37,702 bases of DNA from Rhizopus sp. PT2906 (Eukaryota; Mucoromycota; Mucoromycetes; Mucorales; Rhizopodaceae): the NCBI GenBank assembly GCA_025529335.1, contig JAMYHX010000427.1:1-37702 (forward strand). Direction: 5' to 3'. Each line of letters starts with the position of its first letter. Positions within the stretch are counted from its first letter, which is position 1. The position numbers and the translations under genes are program-made. Positions 19,572 through 29,033 of the stretch are shown here, one piece after another. The notes below the pieces were generated by a model, which saw only the letters and a program-made list of their open reading frames with translations, was not told the DNA's origin and searched no databases.

Positions 19572-20766
19572 ATGAACCCAACATTTTTATCGAATAAAGG
19601 ATATATTCATCAAACAAGCCATGCAAGTTCATCAGTTAGTTTACATGATATAAGACCCAATCCTAGACAATATGATTCATATGAATCCGTCGTGAATAAC
19701 GACTTACCAGAACCCATATTACCATGGATGAAATCAGAATCAAGGCAATCTTTAGGATCTCGTACTTCAGTAGATACAGCCAGTCTTCATGTGGTGAAAA
19801 GACAGTTCCCGAATCCTTCTGTTAAAAAGAAACAAAGGTGGTCTAAACATAAATGGTGGTTACTGTTTTCTAATACACTGGTAATCATAATCATAATCAT
19901 CATAACAACTATAGCTCACATTTTTTTTTGTAGCTGTTCTGTTATGGCCTCGGCATTCTTTTACTAGCTTTATTAACATTTTTTAAATGTAAGGAAATGA
20001 AAAAATAGCAAGATGAATAGGAGATCAACCCCCCTTCAATAGTTTATTTACGTGCGGACGTTGTCATTGTTGGCGAAAAATTGATTCTTAATTGTAAACA
20101 TATGCAATCTAAAAAGAATACATAATTAATCTTTATAAATAGTGATTCTTGCAACAGGTGCTATTTGTTTATTCACATCCCTTCTTGGTTACACTGGCAT
20201 CATGTTGAATAATAGAGCCGTTTTGACATTTTACAATCTATTATTATGGCCATGTTTTGGTATGATTGCTGCTATCGGATACACCGCTTACCGTAAGAAC
20301 AAATGGAATTTGGAAGGCAAATTATCATACCAATGGCACTATCTATTGGATTCAGATGGAAGAGCTCGTATTCAAGCTAATGCAAGTATAATATATATGT
20401 GTGTGTATTATGATTCTAACATAAAAACAATAGCTTCACTGCTGTGGTTATAAATCATTCTCAGACTATCATGAAAGATCAAACAAATGTTTCCCTCGTA
20501 CACTGTTACCTGGCTGCAAATTCAAGTATCAAACATTTACTAAAGAAGCTCTCAACATTACTTGGATCGTGGCGTTTTCAATGATACCTGTTCATTTATT
20601 TGTCATGTTTTGTGGACTTCTTTGTTCTAATCATATCAATCGTAAATTCGGTAAAGGTCTTCCTCCTAAGATTTACCGTCTGGATTATCAAGGCATTGTG
20701 GCTGGTACGCCAACAGGAAGTTCACTCAATTTGTATAGAGATGGTTTACAACAAAGACATATTTAG
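19572..20766 (+). CDS. Tetraspanin-like protein
   Basis: Exons 19572-19880, 19934-19988, 20143-20381 and 20434-20766 give 311 aa. There are four membrane segments: LLFSNTLLFCYGLGILLLAL (first), LILATGAICLFTSLLGYTGI (second), a third around FYNLLLWPCFGMIAAIGY, and a fourth around WIVAFSMIPVHLFVMFCGLL. The loop between segments three and four starts with LHCCGYKSF, the Cys-Cys-Gly mark of tetraspanins, with further cysteines at KCFP and PGC. A cytoplasmic Ser-rich N terminus of about 95 residues is longer than in animal tetraspanins, as in some fungal Tsp2-type proteins. Tetraspanins organise membrane microdomains. The second intron is 154 nt, and the third (20382-20433) appears to start with GC instead of GT. 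The gene ends 93 bp from the convergent Ssn6 gene. Confidence 0.82.
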
Positions 20767-20859
20767 TATATCTCCTTATTTTAATAAAGATGTACACACA
20801 CATGATTTTTTTTTTAAAAAAAAAGAATTTATTTTAGCTGCCAAAAAAAATATAAAACT

Positions 20860-23662
20860 TTATGCTGATCCTGCAGTTTCATTAGCTAATCCTTCTTCCT
20901 TAATATTATTCTGTGTTGATACATTAGCAGGTGCCTCAGCAGGAGTTTCCTTTTCTTTTTCTAATTCATCTTCCTTTTTCACTTCGCCTTCTTCCTTTTC
21001 ATCCACTTCACCTTCTTCAGGTTCTTCTTCCTCCTTCTTTTCTTCCTTCTTTTCCTCTGGGCCAACAGGGACAGGTTCTTCCTTTTTCTCTTCCTTTGGT
21101 GAATGGTTGGCTTCAGGCATTGACCTAGGTTTTTTATTATCTTCATGTTCATGCTGTAAGCTTCGTTTTTGTCCGAGCTGAGGGTTGCCCATACTCAAGA
21201 GTGCATCAGCTGCACTCTCATCGTAATCTTCATCTACATTCGATTGTCTAAATGGCGTTCGCTTCCTCTTTTCATCTTCTTCATGACTCTTTTCATGTGT
21301 ATCAACTGCTTCCATCGGTCTTTGAGCAGGTGAACGCAATGGTTGTTGTTCGTAGCGATAGTTTTCAATGCGTGGTGAAAGTCGATGGTCATAAGATTGA
21401 GCCTGTTGTGGCGTCACTGGATGCGAACTGCGTGAGGATGGACGCGAGGTGTGAGGTAAATTGGGTGAACGCGCCATATCTTCTTTGTATCGCATCGACA
21501 TGGGTGGCAAGTTACCATGTTGCTGTTGTTGTTGTTGTTGTTGTTGTTCGGACAAAATGGGGTTCATTTGAGATCTATCGGATGGAGTGGGTGCACGGCC
21601 GCCGCCAATGTCAGCAATGCGAACATCTTCACGTGCAGCATGCGCAGGATATTGTCCATAAGGTCCAGAAGATCGACGATTGACGCCCATTTGTTGCTGT
21701 TGTTGTTGTTGTTGTTGTTGTTGTTGGTGCTGTTGCTGTTGTTGTTGTTGCTGCTGTTGCTGTTGTTGTTGTTGCTGTTGTTGGACTGTCATTGGTTGTG
21801 GTGGGTGGCCAGGCATAGGAAGGTCTCTAGCAGGCCCGCTTTCGTGAGAACTCATGCCATGCTATAGAAAGTATATATATATAAAGTGAGAAAAATTGAA
21901 ACAATGGCAAAAATATCAAACTTACACTGACGACAGGTAATTGAGGCGTTGCTACTCTTTCTTCAGGATGGTGTTGAGAGGGATTAGAAGAAGGAGCACC
22001 GCTGGCGGTATGATAAGCAGACATGCTCGAAGGAGGGCCTGTAGGTGCAGATTGACTATAGGATACGCCATTGAGTGGTTGAGTACTGTGTCCGCTTTGA
22101 TATTGACTAGGATTGCTCACATCTCGTGGAACTGGTGCATTGCCAGGAGTACTAGAAAAGACAAATTTAGAAAACAAGCAATACTGTATATGGATAATGA
22201 CTTACGATTGAGAAGTTTGAGTATTTTGTGACTTTCGCAGCAGTTCTAGTCTTTGTTTGATGTGAGGGTTCGTTGGGTCGAGCTCAGCAGCACGCTGATA
22301 AGCATCGAGAGCATCTTGAATTTGATTATTACAGGATTCATACAGTGTACCCAAGTCGTACCATACTTCGCTGATATAAGGATTTAAACGAATAGCTCGA
22401 CTATAGGCATCCAATGCATCGCGGTATTGATTGATTTGATAATACAAGACACCGATAGAACACCAGAATGTAGGATTACGTGCATCACGATAGACGGCCT
22501 GTTGATATGCTTCATATGCCTTGTTATAGTTTTGCTCGGCCATGTAGCATCTACCGAGAAGGTACCAGGATTGGGCATCATTGCTATCTGATTTAAGAGA
22601 GCGGGTTAGGAATTGGATGGCGAGTGTTTGATTGCAGAATGACGTATTTTGCTGATGATAGAGCCAGCCTAATTGCTGAAGTACTTTAGCGTGATCGGGA
22701 TTTTCGGCCAACACACGCTCGTAAGCTTCCTTGGCATGCTCATACTAGGAGGGTTTAGTGAATGAATAATTTTTTAATCCAGTATACATTACCTCCTTTT
22801 GTTGTTCATAGACATGGCCCGTTTGGAACCAGATGTCAGATTCTGTCAAAGGCCTCGGTGGGTTGTGGAGGATATAACGGAAGCACTATAACTTTAATAT
22901 TAGATATAGAACTTTTGGAGATAAGAGAGAACCTTACTTGAAGCGAAAGGTCATATTTCTGTTGTTGCTTGTATATAATTCCTAATCTAAAGTAAATCTC
23001 ATTTGCCTTTTCAAACTTTGGATCCATTTTCATCACAGCTGAAAAGGCTTCTTCTGCGTGTTCTAATGAACCATAACGATCATACAAGATACCGATACCA
23101 TACCAAAGTTTAGGATCCTAAATAAATAGGGGATGTTGTCAGTTTTAGGATGTTATATCTGAATATTTTACCTTTGGATTTGAAAGATGATAGAGGGCTT
23201 GTTGATAGGCTTGATAAGCTTCTTGTAAGTTATCCATCATTAAATAACAGTGTCCTAAAGCGGCCCAAGTTTCACCATTATTTTCTTGAATGGCAAGGAT
23301 ACGTTTAAAATATTCTACGGCCTAAATAAATAATAAATGTGAACACATATATACACATGCACACACACACACTTTACTCTTCCAAACTGTTCACGTCCTC
23401 TACATAATGACGCGATCTGAGAGAGAGCGACAACTGAGTAGGGATTGTGTCTTAGTGCGGATTCATAACAGCTCATAGCCTTGTCATAATCAGTCATCAT
23501 TTCAGCTAGATTGCCTATATAAATAAAAACACGCATATAATGAACAACCATTATAAAAGGTTCACTCTATTTGTAATTACCCATAGTTAACCAAGTTTGT
23601 TCATTTACTTGTGCTAATTTCTGAGCAGCTGTAATCTGTTGCGGTGGTACAGTTGCTGCCAT
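20860..23662 (-). CDS. SSN6: Ssn6/Cyc8-type TPR transcriptional corepressor
   Basis: Complement of eight exons: 20860-21861, 21926-22151, 22206-22744, 22793-22885, 22938-23117, 23172-23321, 23378-23514 and 23581-23662; 802 aa. Residues 20 to about 385 are consecutive TPR repeats (for example ETWAALGHCYLMMDNLQEAY, DPKLWYGIGILYDRYGSLEH, SWYLLGRCYMAEQNYNKAYE, EVWYDLGTLYESCNNQIQDA). The arrangement, with QQITAAQKLAQVNEQTWLTM before the first repeat, is that of Cyc8. A Pro/Ser/Gln-rich part follows, with polyglutamine runs and a Lys/Glu-rich C-terminal tail. In yeast Cyc8 pairs with Tup1 to repress many genes through histones, HDACs and Mediator; a nuclear role is expected here. Seven introns of 48-66 nt all have GT..AG ends; intron 2 contains a (CA)6 run. 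Confidence 0.95.
21520..21783 (-). repeat. Polyglutamine-coding CAA/CAG tracts in the Ssn6 gene
   Basis: Two in-frame glutamine tracts lie in the last exon: 21691-21783 codes for 18 Gln, one His, then 12 Gln, and 21520-21546 codes for nine Gln. CAA and CAG are mixed, which should limit slippage. Such runs are usual in Cyc8 proteins of fungi. The opposite strand shows long poly-Leu open frames here, which are shadows. Confidence 0.9.
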
Positions 23663-24102
23663 CGTGTATTTATGAAAACTAACAATAGTGTCTTAGAACC
23701 TTTTTTAAGAGAAATTATTTTATATTTATTTCCCCCCAAATAGAAACTCCTATCTATTTAATATTCATATACACATTTACACCCTTCTTTACTCACACCC
23801 TCCTTTCCCTTTGTTTTTTTTTTTCAAATACACGTAATAAAAAAACTATGCTCAGTCTAGATATTTACCTTATTTTTCTGTTGACTTGTTATTGTGATTT
23901 CCCTAAAGTTAAAATGAGGCTAATGTGTAGATGAAAGATGGAATAGCAACAGTTGAGTTTTTTTTTTTTCTCTTTTAAAGAAAAAAGAAGGTTCATGATC
24001 AAAACGCCGCTTTGGAAAAAAAAAAAAGTGTCTCCCGAGTCAATTGAAATTCCGATTTTTTTTAGTTTGTGTAAACTCAACACATGGCATTTTTATTTAT
24101 CA
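23663..24102. promoter_or_regulatory. Upstream region of the Ssn6 gene, downstream of RPB6
   Basis: This 440-bp gap lies between two minus-strand genes in tandem. It has several long T and A runs (about 23815-23824, 23958-23970, 24017-24028) and no open frame worth naming. It must carry the Ssn6 promoter and the RPB6 3' end. Confidence 0.5.
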
Positions 24103-24731
24103 TTAATCGACGATCAGATCTCTGACTTTCCAGTCTTCATAAGTTCCATCTGGCATATAACGACGAATGGTCAATGGAAGTCTCTTTTCTCTTAATTCTC
24201 GATTAGCAATAGCCAATGCGTCTGTTTCTCCATTCAATTCGACCATCACAGGCGCGTTTAAGCTAATAAAATAGGTATAAACAGAGAGAGAGAGAGAGAA
24301 AAGAAGTTGTACATTACCTAATCTGCAAGGCTCTTGTTCCCAATACTCTTGCTCTTTCATATTTAGTCATATAAGGTGTTGTCAAACGTTCTGTTCTTTC
24401 ATTTGGATCTGGTAATTGTTCTCTTTGTCTAATGTTTCCTCCTGACATGACATCGTTTAAAATATCCATACGATCTGTCATAGGTTCTGTAGATATGTCT
24501 CCATTATTTGTTGTTGTTTGTAATTCTTCATCATAAAGAGCAGGTTCTTCTACAGGTAATTCATCATAGGGCTAATCCATGTCAATGTATACATTCTATC
24601 TCTTTTTATATGTATACCTCTTCTTCTACAAATGGTTCATAACTATTTGTAAAGAATAAGTATATGTTTATGTTTTTTATTATTATCCTTTACTCTTGAT
24701 AGTCTTGAACATCATCGTCATCGTAATCCAT
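24103..24731 (-). CDS. RPB6: RNA polymerase I/II/III common subunit Rpb6 (RPABC2)
   Basis: Complement of exons 24103-24262, 24318-24571, 24618-24642 and 24694-24731; 158 aa, close to the yeast length (155). The acidic N terminus (MDYDDDDVQDYQDYEPFVEE) is followed by the conserved core: RLTTPYMTKYERARVLGTRA, LQISLNAPVMVELNGETDAL, and RELREKRLPLTIRRYMPDGT with YEDWKVRDLIVD at the end. Rpb6 belongs to all three nuclear RNA polymerases and stabilises the clamp region of the enzyme. Introns are 55, 46 and 51 nt. The second exon is only 25 nt. The last intron contains an (AG)8 run at 24283-24298. Confidence 0.97.
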
Positions 24732-25238
24732 GATTTAAAAAAAAAAAAGAATAATCACGAGTCATTCACTCTCTCTACACACACTTTTGTATTTCTTCGT
24801 AATCAGCTGTGACGACTTTTTATTTTTCTCATTGACATATGAGCTTGCTTATAATCATTTGATACAATTTAAGAGGCACTTATATAAACGACAACACAAA
24901 GTATTCTCTTTTGAATATTCATATGTACTCTTTTTTATTAATAAATACAATGATTTTATTATATTTTAACTCTAAACAATGGAGAATGATAGGATACATA
25001 TTTGTTTATATTAACTCATAAAACACATACATCATTTCTCTTTAAAGATGAACAAGAGAGAGAAAAGAAGAGGAGGGGGGGGGAACCGTTTCGTCTTGAA
25101 TGGACGGTCACACACTCATAGTGCCTGTAATCTTGTGTGTCCTTGGTCCTTATCTCTAATCCTTGATAAGAAATAGACTCCTCTCCATCTTTTTTTTTTA
25201 TATCTATTTTCCTTTTTTTTTTCCACTTTTTTTTTTTG
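24732..25238. promoter_or_regulatory. Divergent promoter region between RPB6 and glutamine synthetase
   Basis: This is a 507-bp head-to-head intergenic region. It includes a purine-rich patch with an eight- or nine-G run (about 25074-25083) and very long T runs just before the glutamine synthetase ATG (25191-25238). No open frame in it is credible. Confidence 0.55.
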
Positions 25239-26381
25239 ATGAACGACATAAAGACACAGAGAATACCGATAGAATACATCTTTATCGACAAACAGAATGA
25301 ACTACGATCGATATCGAAAACACTTGAGTTTATGCCCGTACAACTATCGGATATTCCACTTTTGTATGTTGATCATGACGAACAACTGGTTGAGCTGATC
25401 CAAAAGCCAACCGAACCCTTGATACCCGTGGCAATGTATGAAGATCCCTTTAGACAACAGGGTGCTAAACTGGTATTATGTCAAATGCCAACTCGTCTAC
25501 AGTGTAAAAAGATTATGGACCACTATGCTCATCTTGAACCCTGGTTTGGTATAGAACAAGAGTATGTCTTGTTTGACCCCAAGACGAATAAACCACTCGG
25601 TTGGCCAAGACATGGGCAACCAGAAAAGACAGTAATATTGTTAATAATTGTATAATGTATATACAAAATTGATCAACACATGTGTGCATTTAGGGGAAAT
25701 ATTATTGTGGTATAGGCACAGGGAAAATATTCGGAAGAGATATTATGGAAGCTCATTATAGAGCTTGTTTATATGCAGGCATCACAATATGTGGATGTAA
25801 TGCAGAGGTAGTACCAGGTCAACTTGAATATCAAATCGGACCGTGTGAAGGAGTGTCTATTGGTGATGAACTTTGGGTGGCAAGATACATCATGGAACGT
25901 GTTGCAGAGGATTTTGGTCTGATGGTTTCATTACATCCTAAACCTATTCCAGGATCTTGGAATCCAACTGGATGTCATACAAGTAAGAGAGAAAGGTATC
26001 AACAACAATGACTCACTTTAACTATTTTGTACAGATTTCTCTACAAATCAAATGAGATCAAGTGAAGGAGGATTAGACGCTATTGAAGAAGCGATCGAAA
26101 ATATGAGCGATAAACATTTTGAACATATTAATGTGTATGGACAAGATAATCATCTTCGACTTACAGGAGAGTACGAAACAGGACATATCAGCGTATTCTC
26201 TTATGGTGTTGGTAATAGAGGTGCATCTATTCGTATACCGATAAAGGTGGCTCTGGATGGAAAAGGATATATGGAAGACCGTAGACCGGCAGCGAATATT
26301 GATCCTTATCAGGTAGCAACGATTATCATGACATCTTCATTCAATTATAAACCTCCATCTTTATTCGAAATTATATATTAA
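25239..26381 (+). CDS. Divergent glutamine synthetase (GSII-type)
   Basis: Exons 25239-25631, 25694-25982 and 26035-26381 give 342 aa; introns are 62 and 52 nt. The catalytic domain is well conserved: PWFGIEQEYVLFD (metal ligands Glu106 and Glu108), YYCGIGTGKIFGRDIMEAHY, NAEVVPGQLEYQIGPCEG (Glu169, Glu176), GCHTNFST (His226), RLTGEYET, NRGASIRIP and EDRRPAANIDP. The N-terminal domain is not: the near-invariant WN(F/Y)DGSST motif is replaced by IPLLYVDHDEQ, LVLCE is LVLCQ, and about ten residues are missing after it. Glutamine synthetase makes glutamine from glutamate, ammonium and ATP in a decamer whose active sites use that N-terminal motif. This may be a paralogue with reduced or changed activity. 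The gene shares a divergent promoter with RPB6 and ends 12 bp from the next gene. Confidence 0.88.
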
Positions 26382-26393
26382 ATAAAAATGTAT

Positions 26394-26615
26394 TTACGCG
26401 CCAGTGTTGGTTGGATCATCACTTGGTACAGGACCTAATCTTCTTGCCATAGGATCATCAAATCCATACAAGGTATCTGGTTTATTGGAGGATCTCATAG
26501 CATCATTAGCAAACCCTTTAGGAAGTTGTTCCTTTTGATGTTCTTCCTTGGGCTTCTTATCAGCTTCCTTATCGTCTTGATGATGTTTGTGTTTAAAGAT
26601 ATCCGAGATGTGCAT
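26394..26615 (-). CDS. Small hydrophilic protein, unknown function
   Basis: This single-exon frame of 73 aa has a true ATG at 26615. The protein is rich in Lys, Asp, Glu and His (KHKHHQDDKEADKKPKEEHQ) and ends with a neutral segment DDPMARRLGPVPSDD. It has no membrane segment or cysteine and is probably disordered. Two points argue that it is real: it fills exactly the space between the convergent glutamine synthetase stop (12 bp) and the divergent peptidase gene, and an A-rich leader precedes the ATG. I do not recognise the family, and chance remains possible. Confidence 0.5.
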   Translation of the reverse strand: MHISDIFKHKHHQDDKEADKKPKEEHQKEQLPKGFANDAMRSSNKPDTLYGFDDPMARRLGPVPSDDPTNTGA

Positions 26616-26767
26616 TTAAATATAAAAAAGAGAGAAAAAAAAGGACGATTATGCAGTGTGTCGCTTTTTTTTCACTACGAAGCGGTCATTTAATTTACAC
26701 CAAAACCAAAAAAAAAACAAAAGCCCGGGGGCTCATTCGTCTTTTTTTTCCCTTTTTATTTCACACG
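26616..26767. promoter_or_regulatory. Short divergent promoter region
   Basis: This 152-bp gap lies between the start of the small minus-strand gene and the Xaa-Pro aminopeptidase ATG. It has A-rich (26620-26642) and T-rich (26738-26760) blocks on each side, each being the leader of one gene. Confidence 0.4.
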
Positions 26768-28295
26768 ATGTCAGTAACACAACTTCCTACTCGTCAAAAT
26801 GTTGAAAAAATCATCAAGAATTTTCATGCTAAAGAAGGCTACATTTATTTAAACGGACAAACACTTCAAGAAAGAGATGATACAGACGTTGAATTGCCTT
26901 TCCGTCAAGAATCCAATTTCTTTTATGTTACTGGTGTTACTGAACCTAATTTTCATGTCGTCATTGACCTGTCTACTAACAAAATCACACTCGTTTCTCC
27001 TAATTTGGACCCTGACGCTGTCATGTGGATGGGGTTACCTGATACCTTGGACCAATTGAAAGAGAAGTACGATATTGATGAGGCTATCTATTTTGATAAG
27101 CTCAATGATACCTTGTCATCTGCTCCTGTTGTATATACTCTTCCCATCACAAAGACGGATGCATTGGACAAGTCCAAAGTAAAGTTATGTGATCAGAATG
27201 AATCCAAGTTACTCTACTCTGCCTTTGCTGAGGCTCGTGCTATCAAGGCTGATTGGGAAATCGAGATCATCAGAAAGGCAAACCAGATATCATCTGATGC
27301 TCACATGAAGGTAATTGTTTATTCTTCTGAATAGGTTCCATTTTAACAAACAATTTTTAAAAAAAAAATAGTTGATGAAAGCCTCTGAACTCGGTTCAAA
27401 TGAAGCTCAGCTCCATGCCCTCTTTTTGTACGAGTCAGCCCGTCAAGGCGCTTTCTTCCAAGCTTATTATCCTATCGTTGGCGTAGGCAAGAACGCAGCT
27501 ACTCTTCACTACAACAAGAATAATGCACCTCTCAAGGATGCTAACGAGTTGATATTGGTTGATGCTGGTTGTGAATATAATTGCTATGCCTCAGATATTA
27601 CCAGAGTCTTTCCTGTTGGCGGAAAGTTTTCCCCTGAAGCTCGTGTCATTTACTCTATCGTACTTGATATGCAAAAGGTATGCCATGTCGTTTTTTTTTT
27701 TTTTTTTATTATGAAATCTTATTCCTCTCTCGTAGGCATGCTTTGAGAGCTGTAAGGCTGGTGTAGCTTGGGAGACAATTCATAGAATTGCCATGGATGT
27801 TGCTTGTGATGGTCTTTTGAAGGCAGGTATCCTCGTAGGTGATAAAGAAGAAATCATGAAGCATCATGTCGTTGCTGCCTTTTTCCCTCATGGAGGTAAG
27901 TCCCTTTCTTCATTTGCTCGTGTATAGTGACTAACTTTTTTATAAAACCAGTTGGACACATGCTTGGTCTAGATGTTCATGATGTTGGTGGTTATCCCGA
28001 GGGAACTGAGCGTATTAATGAACCTGGTATTCGTTATTTGCGTATGCGTCGTGATCTTCAGGCTGGATTTGTGGTCACAGTTGAACCTGGTGTTTACTTT
28101 TGCGATTTCTTGATTGATCCTGTCTTAAACGACCCAGTAACTGGTAAATATATTAATAGAGACATGCTGGCCAAGTATAAGCCTGTGGGCGGTGTTCGTA
28201 TTGAAGATAATATTGTCATTACACAAGATGGATATATCAATTTGACCACAGTTCCAAAGGAAATTGATGAAATTGAAGCCATTTGTGCTAAATAA
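26768..28295 (+). CDS. pepP: Xaa-Pro aminopeptidase / prolidase (M24B), PepP type
   Basis: Exons 26768-27310, 27372-27677, 27736-27895 and 27952-28295 give 450 aa; introns are 61, 58 and 56 nt. The N-terminal domain (EGYIYLNGQTLQERDDTD, PFRQESNFFYVTGVTEPNFH) is that of fungal PepP proteins. The pita-bread catalytic domain has all five metal ligands: Asp245 (LVDAGCEY), Asp256 (ASDITRVFP), His339 (GHMLGLDVHD), Glu381 (TVEPGVY) and Glu421 (RIEDNI). The enzyme should bind two Mn2+ ions and remove N-terminal residues before proline or split Xaa-Pro dipeptides, probably in the cytosol, as no signal peptide is seen. Length agrees with the family (about 450-470 aa). Confidence 0.94.
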
Positions 28296-28395
28296 ATTCA
28301 TGCATTATGCTCGATTATATTAGTTGATTAATTCTACATAAAAATCATATAAAAAGAAAAGATCGTTTGTCTTTTTCTCTTTACCTTCAAATGTG

Positions 28396-28548
28396 TCTGA
28401 CAAACAAACGAATAATCCAATGACCAAGGAAGCTTTTTCCCGCATTCAAAGCACTCAAGCAAAGAATAACTAGGACACGGGTAAAAACTCCTTTTCTGCC
28501 AGAGCTCAATCCGCTGCTAACAGAAACGCAAATCAAGACAAAAAATAA
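28396..28548 (+). pseudogene. Small fungal protein with an internal stop
   Basis: One frame reads SDKQTNNPMTKEAFSRIQST QAKNN, then TAG at 28471-28473, then TGKNSFSARAQSAANRNANQ and DKK before TAA at 28546-28548. The pair of segments MTKEA.SRIQS.QAK and SF.ARAQSAA.RNAN resembles a short fungal protein family that I remember as similar to plant seed-maturation proteins. The frame is clean on both sides of a single nonsense codon, so this is a young pseudogene, a readthrough gene or a sequencing error. The first ATG in frame is at 28420; an upstream exon is possible. Confidence 0.5.
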
Positions 28549-28751
28549 TTGACTGGAAGTTTTTTCTCTCTTTAAATGTTGTCATATTATGTACAAGTGA
28601 GCTGTTCATCATGTAAAATACTTTACAAGTCATCCCTTTAAGCAATCTGGGTTAATAGTTCATTATTGCCCTCCCTTTTCCAAAGTGATCATAAAGAAAC
28701 TCTTGAATGAGAATTAGAACAAGTTAACACTATTTTTATTTATTAAACATC

Positions 28752-29033
28752 CTAATTATCTAAACTATAGAAATGCCCCTTATTTCTAGCACAGACGTCG
28801 TATACTTTGGAAACATCATCACAATCTTTGGCTATAATACCCTTCTCTCTGTCATGTTCTACTTGTTTACAAACACCTCGATCGATTGCCTCGCTTGCTA
28901 CTTTTCCACCATTATTTCCTAAACCAAGGCATCCAACTTTTCCACTGTCAGTTTCAAATACCACCCCAGAAGCAGCTAATGCCAACATAGTAAAGTAAAG
29001 AAACACTAAAAGCTGTAAGATTGTCTTGAACAT
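28752..29033 (-). CDS. Small secreted protein with four cysteines
   Basis: This single-exon frame gives 93 aa from ATG 29033; the frame is open further upstream, but the ATG directly before a hydrophobic stretch is the natural start. MFKTILQLLVFLYFTMLALA is a good signal peptide, probably cut after ALAAS. The mature part is about 70 residues, charged, with four cysteines (VGCLGLG, GVCKQ, AKDCDD, YDVCAR), enough for two disulfides. A TATA-like TATTTATAAATAG lies about 60 bp upstream. I do not recognise the family. Small secreted cysteine-containing proteins in fungi can be antimicrobial, adhesive or host-related, but nothing here decides. Confidence 0.6.
   Translation of the reverse strand: MFKTILQLLVFLYFTMLALAASGVVFETDSGKVGCLGLGNNGGKVASEAIDRGVCKQVEHDREKGIIAKDCDDVSKVYDVCARNKGHFYSLDN

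Noticed and set aside
21517..21867. Plus-strand poly-leucine open frame
   Set aside because: Shadow of the CAA/CAG glutamine tracts of the Ssn6 gene on the other strand.
24061..24102. Bacterial-style signals (Shine-Dalgarno, sigma-70 promoters)
   Set aside because: The window is clearly nuclear eukaryotic DNA with spliceosomal introns throughout, so any such match would be chance.
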